From: CAWDMW01 sp963803575
GTDB taxonomy: Bacteria; Pseudomonadota; Alphaproteobacteria; Rickettsiales; UBA998
Assembly: GCA_963803575.1 (NCBI GenBank)
Contig: CAWDMW010000002.1
Span: 186,001-250,000 of the forward strand
Length of the DNA stretch: 64,000 bases
Direction of reading: 5' to 3'
The notes under the pieces were generated by a model. It was not told the DNA's origin. It searched no databases and was given only the letters and a program-made list of their open reading frames with translations. Of the stretch, positions 26,046-34,865 are shown in pieces (positions within the stretch are counted from its first letter, which is position 1; each line of letters opens with the position of its first letter). A program made the translations under genes and the position numbers.

Positions 26046-26899
26046 TAGGTGACAGCCTTAGATGATTGCCCCATTAGGGTTTTGCTATGTTCCGCGCCCA
26101 GCAGCAAAATCACGCAGGAATAGGACACCCATAACATCAGCAAAATTAATGACCCGGTCACCCCGTAAGCAGAGTCCGGACGGGCGGTGCTAAAATAAAT
26201 TCCCATCGCATATTGCCCTAAAATAAAGAGGACAGCCGACAACATCGCCCCTGCAAAGGCACTACGCCAGCGCACATACGCATCAGGCAGCAGCTTCAGT
26301 AATACCGCAAACATCACCGTAATTGTACCAAATGAAATTAAAATATTCATGCCATGCAATAACACCGAGAAATATTCAGGTAAATAGGTTAGCAGCCATT
26401 TTGTCAGCACGCTAATCAGTGACGTTACCACCATCGAACTCAGTAGCGTAAAGCCAATGCCCAGCATCACACCAAACGAAATAGCGCGCCGTGCCAGTAC
26501 CGTTTTCACATTCACAGATGATTCATCCACCTGCCAGATATAATTTAATGCTTTTTGAAACTGTAAAAACAACCGCAATCCGGCATAAAGCAGCGTTGCG
26601 CCCCCCACCACAAATGCCCAGATACTAGTGTCTTGTGGCGCAGTGTTTTCAATGATGCTGCGAAACTGCCCCGCCGAATCCTGCCCAAATCGCTCTGACA
26701 AAAACGCATAGGCATCCTGCTGCAAGGCCTGACGTTCCACAAACATGGAGGCCGTGGCAAAATACAGAATCATCAGCGCCGGAAAGGAAAAGATGGTATA
26801 ATACGCCACAGCAGCACTCTGGGTAAACGGGTCACGCTTCCACCATGAGACAAACGTTGTTTTAAGGTGATACATGTGACGAAGTATATCAGTAATCAT
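26045..26899 (-). CDS. YihY/BrkB-family inner-membrane protein
   Basis: A 284-residue protein with six hydrophobic helices and the family signature FTQSAAVAYYTIFSFPALMI near residues 25-45, and later DSAYGVTGSLILLMLWVSYS. The start at 26899 overlaps the tamB stop by 11 bp; ATGs at 26917 and 26875 are alternatives. YihY proteins were once called ribonuclease BN or virulence factor BrkB; in Gram-negatives YihY has been linked to TamB-type AsmA-like lipid transport. Its place between tamB and mlaE fits a role in envelope phospholipid traffic. Confidence 0.88.
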   Translation of the reverse strand: MITDILRHMYHLKTTFVSWWKRDPFTQSAAVAYYTIFSFPALMILYFATASMFVERQALQQDAYAFLSERFGQDSAGQFRSIIENTAPQDTSIWAFVVGGATLLYAGLRLFLQFQKALNYIWQVDESSVNVKTVLARRAISFGVMLGIGFTLLSSMVVTSLISVLTKWLLTYLPEYFSVLLHGMNILISFGTITVMFAVLLKLLPDAYVRWRSAFAGAMLSAVLFILGQYAMGIYFSTARPDSAYGVTGSLILLMLWVSYSCVILLLGAEHSKTLMGQSSKAVT

Positions 26900-29800
26900 A
26901 ACGCCATTCCACGCCAACCGTTGGCTCTCCCTGCGAATTAGCAGATGTTTCTGCGGTAATATCCGGTGTTAACTCAATTTCCGTTTTAATCCTGCGACTA
27001 TCAGGCGTCGTACCCTGCTCTACGCCTACAAACACGCGGTCTGTGACATATTTACCGGCACCAATCGTTGTATTGCCATCATCATCCTGCCCTACATTCA
27101 ACGTATCCACCCCCAGCGCATCACGCACTGATCCCAACACCGACCCACCCCCGCCTTTACCAGTCAGGCTGGAAGCAGCACGTGCAAGCTGAATAGCCTG
27201 AAACGGTGTGATGTCCTGCACAGCTCGTCCAAACAGCAATAACGCCAATATTTCGTCGTTAGGCAGGGCAGGATCAGAGGATAGCGTCAGTTTAGGCTTC
27301 TTCACCGTGCCTTTCAAAGCAACCTGAATCTCGGTGCCACCGGCATTGCTGCTAGCCTGTATATTAAGGTAAGGCTTGATCGGGTTGCGATCCAGGAACC
27401 GTATCGTACTTTCATCCAGCGTTAACGTAGACCCCAGCACCTCTATCTGCCCGCGTCGTGAGCGCAGCACTCCGTCAATCTCAGGTTCAGATACCGTACC
27501 ACCCACATGCATATCCCCCTCAAATTCAGCCGATAATCCACGCCCGCGTATAAACACTTCCTGCGGCATATGCACGGCAATATCCAACCGCATCACCGCG
27601 TCTGTCGCGATGGCAGCAGAGCCAGATTGCCGTGCTTTTGCATCTAGTTCATGTTGATACACGTGCGCTACTGTGGGAATAGAGGATGCACCGTTTGACG
27701 GCAGGTTAATCGCCAGCGGTGTTAACGACAACTCCCCTTTAGCCAGCATATCCTGCATTGAGCCACTCACACCTAATGTGCCATCAATCTTGCCTTCTGC
27801 CAGCCCCGTACAGAATAAGGCTAACTTGTCCATATCAATGTCAATGCCTATCTGTCCGCTGCCTAAATCCAGTGCGCCGGAGCCATTTAATGTGCCACGC
27901 TTGCGCTCACCTTTTGCATATAACTTGGTCAGTGTTACCTGATTATCCTTATAGGATGCCTGCACATCCATCGTTCTCAGGCACACGCCATAAAGTAAAT
28001 GATCGTAGGCGCCGTTTTGCCAATCCAATGTCGCCTGCACATCAGGCTTGGCAACCGTACCCCCGATATCAGCCACGGCTTTCATCACGCCACCCAAACG
28101 ATGTCCAAGCGGTGCCAGCGTTCCATTTAATTGCGCCAGTGGCACATTTAACGTTGCCTGACCATCCATTGCAGCTTCATCGTGCAGAGTAAACGCAACA
28201 GGTTGCAATGACAGGCTGGCTGGCACCACCATCTTAACCTCTCCAATCTCTTTATCTGCCAGTAATGTAACCATTGTGCGAATGGCAGGGGATGACTGGG
28301 TATTATCCCATAACGTGCTACCTTCCATACGGAGTGCATCATCACCACTGACACCACTGTAAACATGCACATCATAGTCAGCCCTCACCATTGGTGAAGT
28401 CGCGTCGCCTGTTGCTTTCACGGTCATATTCGCCATTGTACGAGGCATAGAGGCTTTCACCAGCGAATGTACGGGAATGTCTGCAAGCGTCATATCCCAT
28501 AACGCACTGCCCGAACGCTGAGCGCCGCTTGCCTTCACCACCCCTTGTGCGAGAGTCATATGCAACATGTCCAGTGATACATCGCCGTGCCTCAACATCT
28601 CCAGTGTAGCGCGTTCTTTCAGTGAGAATGGTAATGTGGCAAACGTGCCATCCACCGCATCCAGCATGACGCATTGCCCTTCTTCCGTTTGCTCCACCGC
28701 ACCCTTTGCCGTCACATCAAACGCATCCTGTTGTTGCGTGCCTTTAAGCGCTATATCAAAATCAGCCTGCCCACTTGCAGCCTTTTCACTATGCAACGTT
28801 GCTGTTCCTTCACGAACATACGTGCCTCCCATGCGTGCATCATCCACCTTAATATCTGCCTGCATCTGCGCCAATGATGCTACATCCTGACTATTGGCAT
28901 CTACAGTAATGTTTTCTACTGCCACACCCTTATCTGGAACAGTAATGTCTTTTGCCATTGCCTGTACGTCCAGTTGCTGCAACCCGTCTGCATGATCTAT
29001 TGATAAATCCGCGGTCACACTACCTGCCGCGTTTTGCAAGCCCAGCCATCCTGCCAGCGGCGTGATGCTGCTGATATTCAGCGCCAAATCTCCTTCTGCC
29101 AGTCCACTCTCTGTCAGATACCACACATACCCTTCTATCATCATGCCTGCCGTTTGTACATTCAGTGCATCCAGCTTATACTGGTTCTTCAATTGCGTCA
29201 CGTTCGCGGACGCTTTAATCGTGTCATATTGTTCATGCCTGAGCGTAAATTCTACCGGAAAGGCTTTACTTGTCTCGATGAGTGGCACTTGCGCTTTAGC
29301 AGTGGCATACATTTGCCCTGAACGCAATGTTACACGCGGAATGCTTAGCGTGCGCGGCTGATAAACCAGCTCCGTTTGAAGAGATGCCTGACGCCCCATC
29401 CATTGCCCGGCTGGCTCAGGAATATTCGCTAAATTATTCGCTTCACCTGACACCGTAACGGGCAAGCGATCCAGCGTACCGTCAGCCATAATGTTCATAC
29501 GCACTGTCCCTTGCACCGCACCTTCAGAGAGAGCGTCTAGCGAAACACCTGCAACAGTCAGATCAGCCGTAATAGCCTGATCCTCTATGCCATATTGCGC
29601 TTTGCCATCCACTTGCCCGTAAGGTGTATTAGCCTTCATTCCTGATACCGTTACATGCTGCTCATCCATATCCAGCACTATTGCATCAATACGCGCCGTC
29701 ATATCCCCCCATACCGCATCAAGATGACGTAACTCCCACTGCGTATCCTCGGGCAGAACACTGGCAGACAATGTCCAGTCACGATAAGGCAATTCCGGCG

Positions 29801-30635
29801 CTAATGTTTCCGGTATCATCCCTTCAGCCTTCACAGCAACAGGCTGGCCATGATCGCGCACAGCTTGCATATCCAGCAATGTATCATCCGCCAGCATAGC
29901 TTGCAATGATAAGGTAAACGCCTCTGCATCACTGCCGCGCCCTGCTACTTCGGCACGTATCGGCAATGAAGCAGGTAGCCCGGTCAGCGTTCCAACCAGC
30001 CCGCCAGCCTCTTCTTCAAACGTACCGTCAATCACAAGCGGCGTGCTAAGTATCGCATCCAGCGCCAATGTCGTCTGTTTACCCGACAATGTTTCTATAC
30101 GTGCATGAATCCCGTTATCACGCGCCTCATCTCCTGTGATGGCAACTGCCAACGTCAACGGTTCAGCAGATTGCACCAGTTCCGCGGGTAATTCTATGTA
30201 CGGCACAGCTATACGGCCTATGTTAAGCGTAGGAAAAGACGGTAGTTGAAATGGCTCTGATGAGGTTTCCTGCTCTGACGCTTCTGGCAGGCGTGTCATC
30301 ACCACACGATCTGCGCTTAACGTCTCCACACTTAATGTACCATACAGCAAGTCCAATGGACTCCATACCAGTCCGGTAGCCTGCACTGTCAGCCATTCCC
30401 CTTGCGCGTCCGCAAGACGTAACTGATCCAGTTGCAGCGTAAACGGTAAATGCCCACTCAAGCCTTCCAAAACGATACGCTGCTCAGGCGTACTGGCAGC
30501 CTGCTCTATCCACTGGGCTATATGAGATTTCACATACGGCGTCTGCAGTGCGCCATATAGCAACACTACCAGCACCAGCAACGCCAGCACGCCATACACC
30601 ATCCATCGTATGATTCGCTTGAATATTACCATCAA
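26889..30635 (-). CDS. tamB: Translocation and assembly module protein TamB
   Basis: A 1248-residue AsmA-like protein. An N-terminal inner-membrane anchor (GVLALLVLVVLLYGALQTPY, about 15-34) leads into a long repetitive beta-taco (groove) that fills most of the protein. The C-terminal TamB/DUF490 domain contains the segment GGTEIQVALKGTVKKPKLTL followed by SDPALPNDEILALLLFGR, and it ends in VGVEWRYDY, whose terminal aromatic residue is typical for contact with the outer-membrane barrel. The start overlaps the tamA stop by 4 bp. TamB bridges the periplasm and moves phospholipids and/or assists autotransporter assembly with TamA. Confidence 0.93.
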   Translation of the reverse strand: MMVIFKRIIRWMVYGVLALLVLVVLLYGALQTPYVKSHIAQWIEQAASTPEQRIVLEGLSGHLPFTLQLDQLRLADAQGEWLTVQATGLVWSPLDLLYGTLSVETLSADRVVMTRLPEASEQETSSEPFQLPSFPTLNIGRIAVPYIELPAELVQSAEPLTLAVAITGDEARDNGIHARIETLSGKQTTLALDAILSTPLVIDGTFEEEAGGLVGTLTGLPASLPIRAEVAGRGSDAEAFTLSLQAMLADDTLLDMQAVRDHGQPVAVKAEGMIPETLAPELPYRDWTLSASVLPEDTQWELRHLDAVWGDMTARIDAIVLDMDEQHVTVSGMKANTPYGQVDGKAQYGIEDQAITADLTVAGVSLDALSEGAVQGTVRMNIMADGTLDRLPVTVSGEANNLANIPEPAGQWMGRQASLQTELVYQPRTLSIPRVTLRSGQMYATAKAQVPLIETSKAFPVEFTLRHEQYDTIKASANVTQLKNQYKLDALNVQTAGMMIEGYVWYLTESGLAEGDLALNISSITPLAGWLGLQNAAGSVTADLSIDHADGLQQLDVQAMAKDITVPDKGVAVENITVDANSQDVASLAQMQADIKVDDARMGGTYVREGTATLHSEKAASGQADFDIALKGTQQQDAFDVTAKGAVEQTEEGQCVMLDAVDGTFATLPFSLKERATLEMLRHGDVSLDMLHMTLAQGVVKASGAQRSGSALWDMTLADIPVHSLVKASMPRTMANMTVKATGDATSPMVRADYDVHVYSGVSGDDALRMEGSTLWDNTQSSPAIRTMVTLLADKEIGEVKMVVPASLSLQPVAFTLHDEAAMDGQATLNVPLAQLNGTLAPLGHRLGGVMKAVADIGGTVAKPDVQATLDWQNGAYDHLLYGVCLRTMDVQASYKDNQVTLTKLYAKGERKRGTLNGSGALDLGSGQIGIDIDMDKLALFCTGLAEGKIDGTLGVSGSMQDMLAKGELSLTPLAINLPSNGASSIPTVAHVYQHELDAKARQSGSAAIATDAVMRLDIAVHMPQEVFIRGRGLSAEFEGDMHVGGTVSEPEIDGVLRSRRGQIEVLGSTLTLDESTIRFLDRNPIKPYLNIQASSNAGGTEIQVALKGTVKKPKLTLSSDPALPNDEILALLLFGRAVQDITPFQAIQLARAASSLTGKGGGGSVLGSVRDALGVDTLNVGQDDDGNTTIGAGKYVTDRVFVGVEQGTTPDSRRIKTEIELTPDITAETSANSQGEPTVGVEWRYDY

Positions 30636-32425
30636 AATGCCTGCCCAATACTGGCATAAATACCAAAACTTGTATCATCGCCCGGCACATCATCCAGTGG
30701 CACCCCAACATCAAATCGAATAGGCCCAACCGGACTATAGTAACGCGCACCCACACCCGCAGATAAAAACAGCGATTCCGCTGGATCAGGCACATCCCCG
30801 TCATACACAGCACCCGCATCCATAAAGGCCACAGCGCCTATGGTATCAGTAAAGCGCAACCGTATTTCTGCGCTCAGTTCTGTCCATACCGTGCCACCCA
30901 ACGGCTCGCCATTACGCTGCTCACCAATAGCGCGAAACCCGTAACCACGTACAGAGCCACCACCGCCTGAATAAAACCGTAAATCTGCCGGTACGTTCTC
31001 CACCGAAGCCCCGTTAATCTGCCCGTAAGCAGCGCGCAATGCCAGTGTCGGTGACCATTCCCAGTTATCTTCCGTCAGATAGGTTTGCGCTACCACATCA
31101 GTACGCACAAACCCAACGCCCTGTCCTGTCACATCATAATATGGAGACACACTAAGGCGTGCATACAGGCCACGCGTGGCGTCAAGCAGATTATTTCGCG
31201 TATCCCACTGCGTATAAACTGGCACATAAACCAGCCCATAATTCTCCGTTTGCAAGCCTGCTTCCGTGATACGCGAAAACCGCACGCCTCCGCCAACACC
31301 CACCAGCCATGCATCCCACAATTGACGCTCAATAGCTACTAATGCAGAAATATTATCCGCATCAAACGTATCTGTTGTTTCCTGCCTCAACGCTCCGCTA
31401 ATGCTCAATGTTTGCTGATCGTGATAAAAATACGGTATCCGGTATTGACCGTCTATTGCGGTTTGCAATTGTGACCAGCGCGCAGAAGTACTTAAGCGAT
31501 GCGCTTCCCCATACATGTTGCGATGCTCCCAGCCAGCATTCACCCCAACGCCCTCACCTGTCGCAAAATTCACGCCTGCTGTGATAGTGCGGTGTGGGCG
31601 GTCTGTCACATGTATCGTCACCGGCACTTGCCCTTGTGCATTAGGCTTGTCAGCAATCTGCATATCAGCCTGTGCAAAAAGCTGGCTTTGTAGCATGGTC
31701 ACTTGCGTGGCATCCACGGCAGACTGTGAGAAACACTCCCCTTGCTTCCAGCCAAGATAACGCCGCATCACCTCTTCACTGACCGCGCTGTCTCCGGTAA
31801 ATGTCACATTACCAAAATCGGCTTCTGCGCCATGCTTCACATTAAAGCGTACATTTGCGCTGTGGTCTGTTGCATCCAGCACCAGTTTAGGCGTCACATC
31901 CAGCGATAAAAAGCAACGTTGCTCGTCCATCGTGCTTTTCATTGCCTCTGCCGCCTCCAACATACGCTTGGCAGTCGCTGGCTCGCCTGCATGTGGCAAG
32001 ACTCCTTGCTCGTAAGGTGGAGGTTTGTGTAGGGATGCTGCGTCAGGATGCGTAATGCTTGCATGGATAATGTGGTAACGCTCACCCGTTACCGCAAGCA
32101 GCGTCACCAACGGATCATCCTCAGGCCGCTTCTTTACCACTGCCCGTACAGTAGCATCATAATACCCGTCTGACTCCAGCCAGGCGCGCAAACGCTGCGC
32201 CATCAAACCACTCACCGTGTTAAGTGCAGCCATATTCTCTGGCGGATTTTCCGGATCTATTGCCTCATTCACAATATCCTCAAGGCTATGCTCTTCAACC
32301 ATCGCCTCATCCAGCCCGTCAATAACCAGCTCATACGCTATGCCATCATCAAACGGCCAGAAATCCAGCGCGGTCGCAGGCGGCGCATACGCACATAGCA
32401 GGAAGAGACATAAGAGAAATCGCAT
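30632..32425 (-). CDS. tamA: Translocation and assembly module outer-membrane protein TamA
   Basis: A 597-residue Omp85-family protein. The signal peptide (MRFLLCLFLLCAYAPPATA) is followed by three POTRA domains (about 30-270). A 16-strand barrel follows, with the lid-lock motif region SVRGYGFRAIGEQ and a C-terminal strand SFGIYASIGQAF ending in Phe. The length matches TamA (about 577-600). It is the first gene of the seven-gene minus-strand operon, and a perfect inverted repeat lies just upstream of its start codon. Confidence 0.93.
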   Translation of the reverse strand: MRFLLCLFLLCAYAPPATALDFWPFDDGIAYELVIDGLDEAMVEEHSLEDIVNEAIDPENPPENMAALNTVSGLMAQRLRAWLESDGYYDATVRAVVKKRPEDDPLVTLLAVTGERYHIIHASITHPDAASLHKPPPYEQGVLPHAGEPATAKRMLEAAEAMKSTMDEQRCFLSLDVTPKLVLDATDHSANVRFNVKHGAEADFGNVTFTGDSAVSEEVMRRYLGWKQGECFSQSAVDATQVTMLQSQLFAQADMQIADKPNAQGQVPVTIHVTDRPHRTITAGVNFATGEGVGVNAGWEHRNMYGEAHRLSTSARWSQLQTAIDGQYRIPYFYHDQQTLSISGALRQETTDTFDADNISALVAIERQLWDAWLVGVGGGVRFSRITEAGLQTENYGLVYVPVYTQWDTRNNLLDATRGLYARLSVSPYYDVTGQGVGFVRTDVVAQTYLTEDNWEWSPTLALRAAYGQINGASVENVPADLRFYSGGGGSVRGYGFRAIGEQRNGEPLGGTVWTELSAEIRLRFTDTIGAVAFMDAGAVYDGDVPDPAESLFLSAGVGARYYSPVGPIRFDVGVPLDDVPGDDTSFGIYASIGQAF

Positions 32426-32433
32426 AATTAACC

Positions 32434-32455
32434 TATCTATAGACGGCTATAGATA
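32434..32455. promoter_or_regulatory. Perfect 9-4-9 inverted repeat next to the tamA start
   Basis: TATCTATAG and CTATAGATA pair around ACGG, ending 8 bp before the tamA ATG on the minus strand. Its downstream arm includes the only purine-rich (GATAGG) stretch available as a Shine-Dalgarno for tamA, so as RNA it could occlude the ribosome site; as DNA it could be an operator for the divergent tamA and 32514 promoters. Confidence 0.45.
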
Positions 32456-32499
32456 AAAAGAGAATAAGAATAATACTTTAATATGTTAAACATTCTCGC

Positions 32500-32505
32500 T
32501 ATACT
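32500..32505 (+). promoter_or_regulatory. -10-like hexamer placed for a leaderless transcript
   Basis: TATACT lies 8 nt before the ATG at 32514, so transcription would start about 2 nt before the start codon. The -35 region (about 32477-32482, TTTAAT) is poor. No Shine-Dalgarno is present. Confidence 0.35.
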
Positions 32506-32513
32506 GGTGACGT

Positions 32514-33494
32514 ATGGAAAAGCCACTATCCTTATTTGAACTGCTGAAAAAGTCAGCGAGCAATGTTGCTAAAGGCGACCCTGCTGCTGCACGCGACGTG
32601 CTGAAAGAGTCTTTTTCCGGTGCGATGCAGGCTGAACCGTCTAAAGGAATGAAAGAACTAGGCGATAATTTCTATACCAACATCTGGACAGCAACCGACG
32701 ATAACGTCTATAGCCGTCTGGATAGAAAAGCGTTTGACGTGAACATCATGAAAGCTCTGGACGCTCCAGCGGGTGCAAAAGTCAGTGCTAAAATAGACTA
32801 TCTGAAGCAGGCAACCGCATCGTTACACTCAGCTATCGACAAAATTAGTGAAAAACGTTTGAAGGAATCCGATCTTTTCACCAAGCATGAGCAGGAACTC
32901 TTTGAAGAAGATGGCATGATAGGCTACGCGAAAGGGTTGATAGAGCGCCGCTGGGGGAATCTGGATCAGGTTAGTGAGGGTTATAGCCTTACTATTCAAA
33001 AGGAAGCCATACCAGATGCACCTCAAGAACCACCTTCACTGCTTTCAGGAAGCGGAACGTTTTTCATTGGTGGTGGACGTTTGGATGCCTCACTGAACCA
33101 TCCTCCCAAATCTACGGTAGAAGAGATTACGCTAGATGGCAAAGCACTGGAAGAATACGGTAAAGTCGCCCAACTGGATACCGCATGGAAGCGCCTATGT
33201 GCCACTGGTATCAGCTCGGTAGGCTTGGGGCTAATGGTACATGGCGGCCATAATGTCTATCGGGCATTTAACCCTGATGAGGAAGAGCGTCTGGAAGTGT
33301 CTGAAATTGGTCACGTCAAACCTGACGGCACAAACTGGACACGACTGGCGGTTGGCGTAACGGAAGCTGCCGCTGGAGCCGTCGTACTGCACCGTGGCCT
33401 AACTGGTCATTGGAACCCTCTGAATGCTGTTGAGGGTCAGGCAGAGCCTTTGTTCAATTGTGAGCATGTACCCGCTGGGGCTGCCCGTGGATAA
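32514..33494 (+). CDS. Unknown protein, first of a two-gene unit
   Basis: A 326-residue protein beginning MEKPLSLFELLKKSASNVAK. The N-terminal half is helical and charged, with KVSAKIDYLKQATASLHSAI followed by DKISEKRLKESDLF. A Gly-rich segment (SLLSGSGTFFIGGGRLDASL) follows. The C-terminal half has two weakly hydrophobic stretches (LCATGISSVGLGLMVHGGHN and RLAVGVTEAAAGAVVLHRGL) that could be short membrane or interface helices. No family recognised. The gene runs into the next one with overlapping frames, so the two are co-translated. Confidence 0.65.
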   Translation: MEKPLSLFELLKKSASNVAKGDPAAARDVLKESFSGAMQAEPSKGMKELGDNFYTNIWTATDDNVYSRLDRKAFDVNIMKALDAPAGAKVSAKIDYLKQATASLHSAIDKISEKRLKESDLFTKHEQELFEEDGMIGYAKGLIERRWGNLDQVSEGYSLTIQKEAIPDAPQEPPSLLSGSGTFFIGGGRLDASLNHPPKSTVEEITLDGKALEEYGKVAQLDTAWKRLCATGISSVGLGLMVHGGHNVYRAFNPDEEERLEVSEIGHVKPDGTNWTRLAVGVTEAAAGAVVLHRGLTGHWNPLNAVEGQAEPLFNCEHVPAGAARG

Positions 33495-34344
33495 ATCCAC
33501 TGCACAAACAGAGGAAGAACGCAAAACCGCGATAGAACGCGGTGAAGATATTGCCTATGCGGTAGATCACGCCGCCAGCTGCTCACTGATTGATGTCTTC
33601 AACACGCCATTTGAACGCCTCACGCAAAAGTACCTTAATCAAAAATACAGTATTTCTCTATGTAAGGGATGTTCATCCGGTGAACATAGCGGATTTTCGC
33701 CTGAAGATCATCAAAACGAAGTGACAAACACCGCCCGCTGGATGTTAACAGAAATAGCCTGCGACTGGATAGGTATTGTACCAACCATTGCGATGCAACG
33801 CTACGCACCGGACGTGATGAATAGTATCGGACAAGGACTGACCTACCTTGGTGGCTGGGCATTTCGCGCAGGAGCCGACCATAGCGCTGAGCGTTGGGCA
33901 GATAAGAACGGGTTGGATAAAGACGATGAACGCATCCAACAACGTGCGGATGAAATTTACAGCCATGAAATGAAACATCTCTCCACTGCGTTTGTCTGGA
34001 CAGCCTTCTCTACCGGCGGCACACTGCTTGCACTTCGCGCACAAGGTGACGAAACCCCCTTCATCGTCAATGCTGGCGCCAAACTGGCAGGTGTGGCCAT
34101 GAGCTTCTTTGGCGTGCTAGGTGCGCGTGCGGCCGCACCGGAATTCACGCAGGGGCTTGACAATCTCACCAGCAAACATGTGCTGGTTCCCTTCACCCGC
34201 CTGCTAAGCGGTACACTTGGCATTGACGGTCAGGTTGTTGACTCGGTGCAAGAGAAAAAAGATCAATACCGCACGGGCGAGCAATGGCTAACGCGGGAGC
34301 AGGATAAACGCGAAACGCCTGAACTACACGCAGCGTTAGCATAG
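33466..34344 (+). CDS. Unknown, partly hydrophobic protein, second of a two-gene unit
   Basis: About 292 residues. Two starts are possible: ATG at 33466 and GTG at 33487. The GTG overlaps the stop of the previous gene as GTGGATAA, a layout typical of translational coupling. The protein has a Cys-containing segment (SISLCKGCSSGEHSGF), hydrophobic helices around WMLTEIACDWIGIVPTIAM, TAFVWTAFSTGGTLLALRA and KLAGVAMSFFGVLGARAA, and a basic, Glu-rich tail. The HSAERWADKNGLDKDDE region is highly polar. No family recognised; it probably associates with the membrane. Confidence 0.6.
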   Translation: MYPLGLPVDKSTAQTEEERKTAIERGEDIAYAVDHAASCSLIDVFNTPFERLTQKYLNQKYSISLCKGCSSGEHSGFSPEDHQNEVTNTARWMLTEIACDWIGIVPTIAMQRYAPDVMNSIGQGLTYLGGWAFRAGADHSAERWADKNGLDKDDERIQQRADEIYSHEMKHLSTAFVWTAFSTGGTLLALRAQGDETPFIVNAGAKLAGVAMSFFGVLGARAAAPEFTQGLDNLTSKHVLVPFTRLLSGTLGIDGQVVDSVQEKKDQYRTGEQWLTREQDKRETPELHAALA

Positions 34345-34379
34345 GACGTAACAAACCATTAGTATCCTGCACATTAGTC

Positions 34380-34409
34380 TTGACGAACTTGACCATGTAG
34401 CATTATAAC
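34380..34409 (+). promoter_or_regulatory. Sigma-70-type promoter for the Fur-box gene
   Basis: TTGACG (34380-34385) and TATAAC (34404-34409) are separated by 18 bp, giving a start near 34416, directly before the Fur-like palindrome and 45 bp upstream of the ATG at 34461. Confidence 0.5.
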
Positions 34410-34416
34410 TGGTTAT

Positions 34417-34431
34417 TGAGAGTCATTCTCA
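34417..34431. promoter_or_regulatory. Putative Fur box
   Basis: TGAGAGTCATTCTCA differs at one position from the perfect 7-1-7 palindrome TGAGAATnATTCTCA used by many Fur proteins. It lies immediately after the predicted -10 element, where a bound repressor would block transcription. Iron control of the two genes that follow is inferred, not shown. Confidence 0.45.
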
Positions 34432-34460
34432 TATTCATCTGACCCCATACGTCTTAACAT

Positions 34461-34865
34461 ATGCCTTATTTCCGCCTTTTCCTCACTTGCTACTGCGTAC
34501 TTCTTGCTCTTCCTGCCCACAGTGCCAAACAAGCGCAAGTCACACATTACAACGCCATGACTCCGCAATCTAAAGCGCAGGCAATGCAACTCTATCATGA
34601 ATCCATTGGGGCGGTTGGCTATATCCTAACTCAACAATCTTTGTCCAACAGTGATATGGAAGCAATCCATGAAATCAGCTACCGTCTGGAAGCCGCTATA
34701 GGCGCACTCAAGAAACGTGGTGTGCTGGCAGGAAAAGATTTAAGCACGCTGGCGCATGATATCCATGAATTACACGAAGCCTCCGAAGATCACAATGAAG
34801 CGGACATCCGCAAATACTTCCTCACTCTGCATGAGCATGGTGACCACATCCTGCTAACCAAGTAA
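34461..34865 (+). CDS. Periplasmic helical protein (DUF6746-like)
   Basis: A 134-residue protein with a Sec signal peptide (LFLTCYCVLLALPAHSA). The mature protein is all-helical: THYNAMTPQSKAQAMQLYHE, SNSDMEAIHEISYRLEAAIG and ELHEASEDHNEADIRKYFLT. The IHEISYRLEAA and HxASE motifs resemble the DUF6746 family, four-helix periplasmic proteins of unknown role. Many His residues could bind metal or haem. It follows a promoter with a Fur-like operator and shares its stop with the start of the next gene (TAATG). Confidence 0.65.
   Translation: MPYFRLFLTCYCVLLALPAHSAKQAQVTHYNAMTPQSKAQAMQLYHESIGAVGYILTQQSLSNSDMEAIHEISYRLEAAIGALKKRGVLAGKDLSTLAHDIHELHEASEDHNEADIRKYFLTLHEHGDHILLTK

Noticed and set aside
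28378..28674. Minus-strand frame inside tamB
   Set aside because: It lies in another frame of the well-supported tamB gene and has no ribosome site or family.
34389..34409. TTGACC and TATAAC as a promoter
   Set aside because: Only 9 bp separate them; the TTGACG at 34380 gives the right 18-bp spacing.
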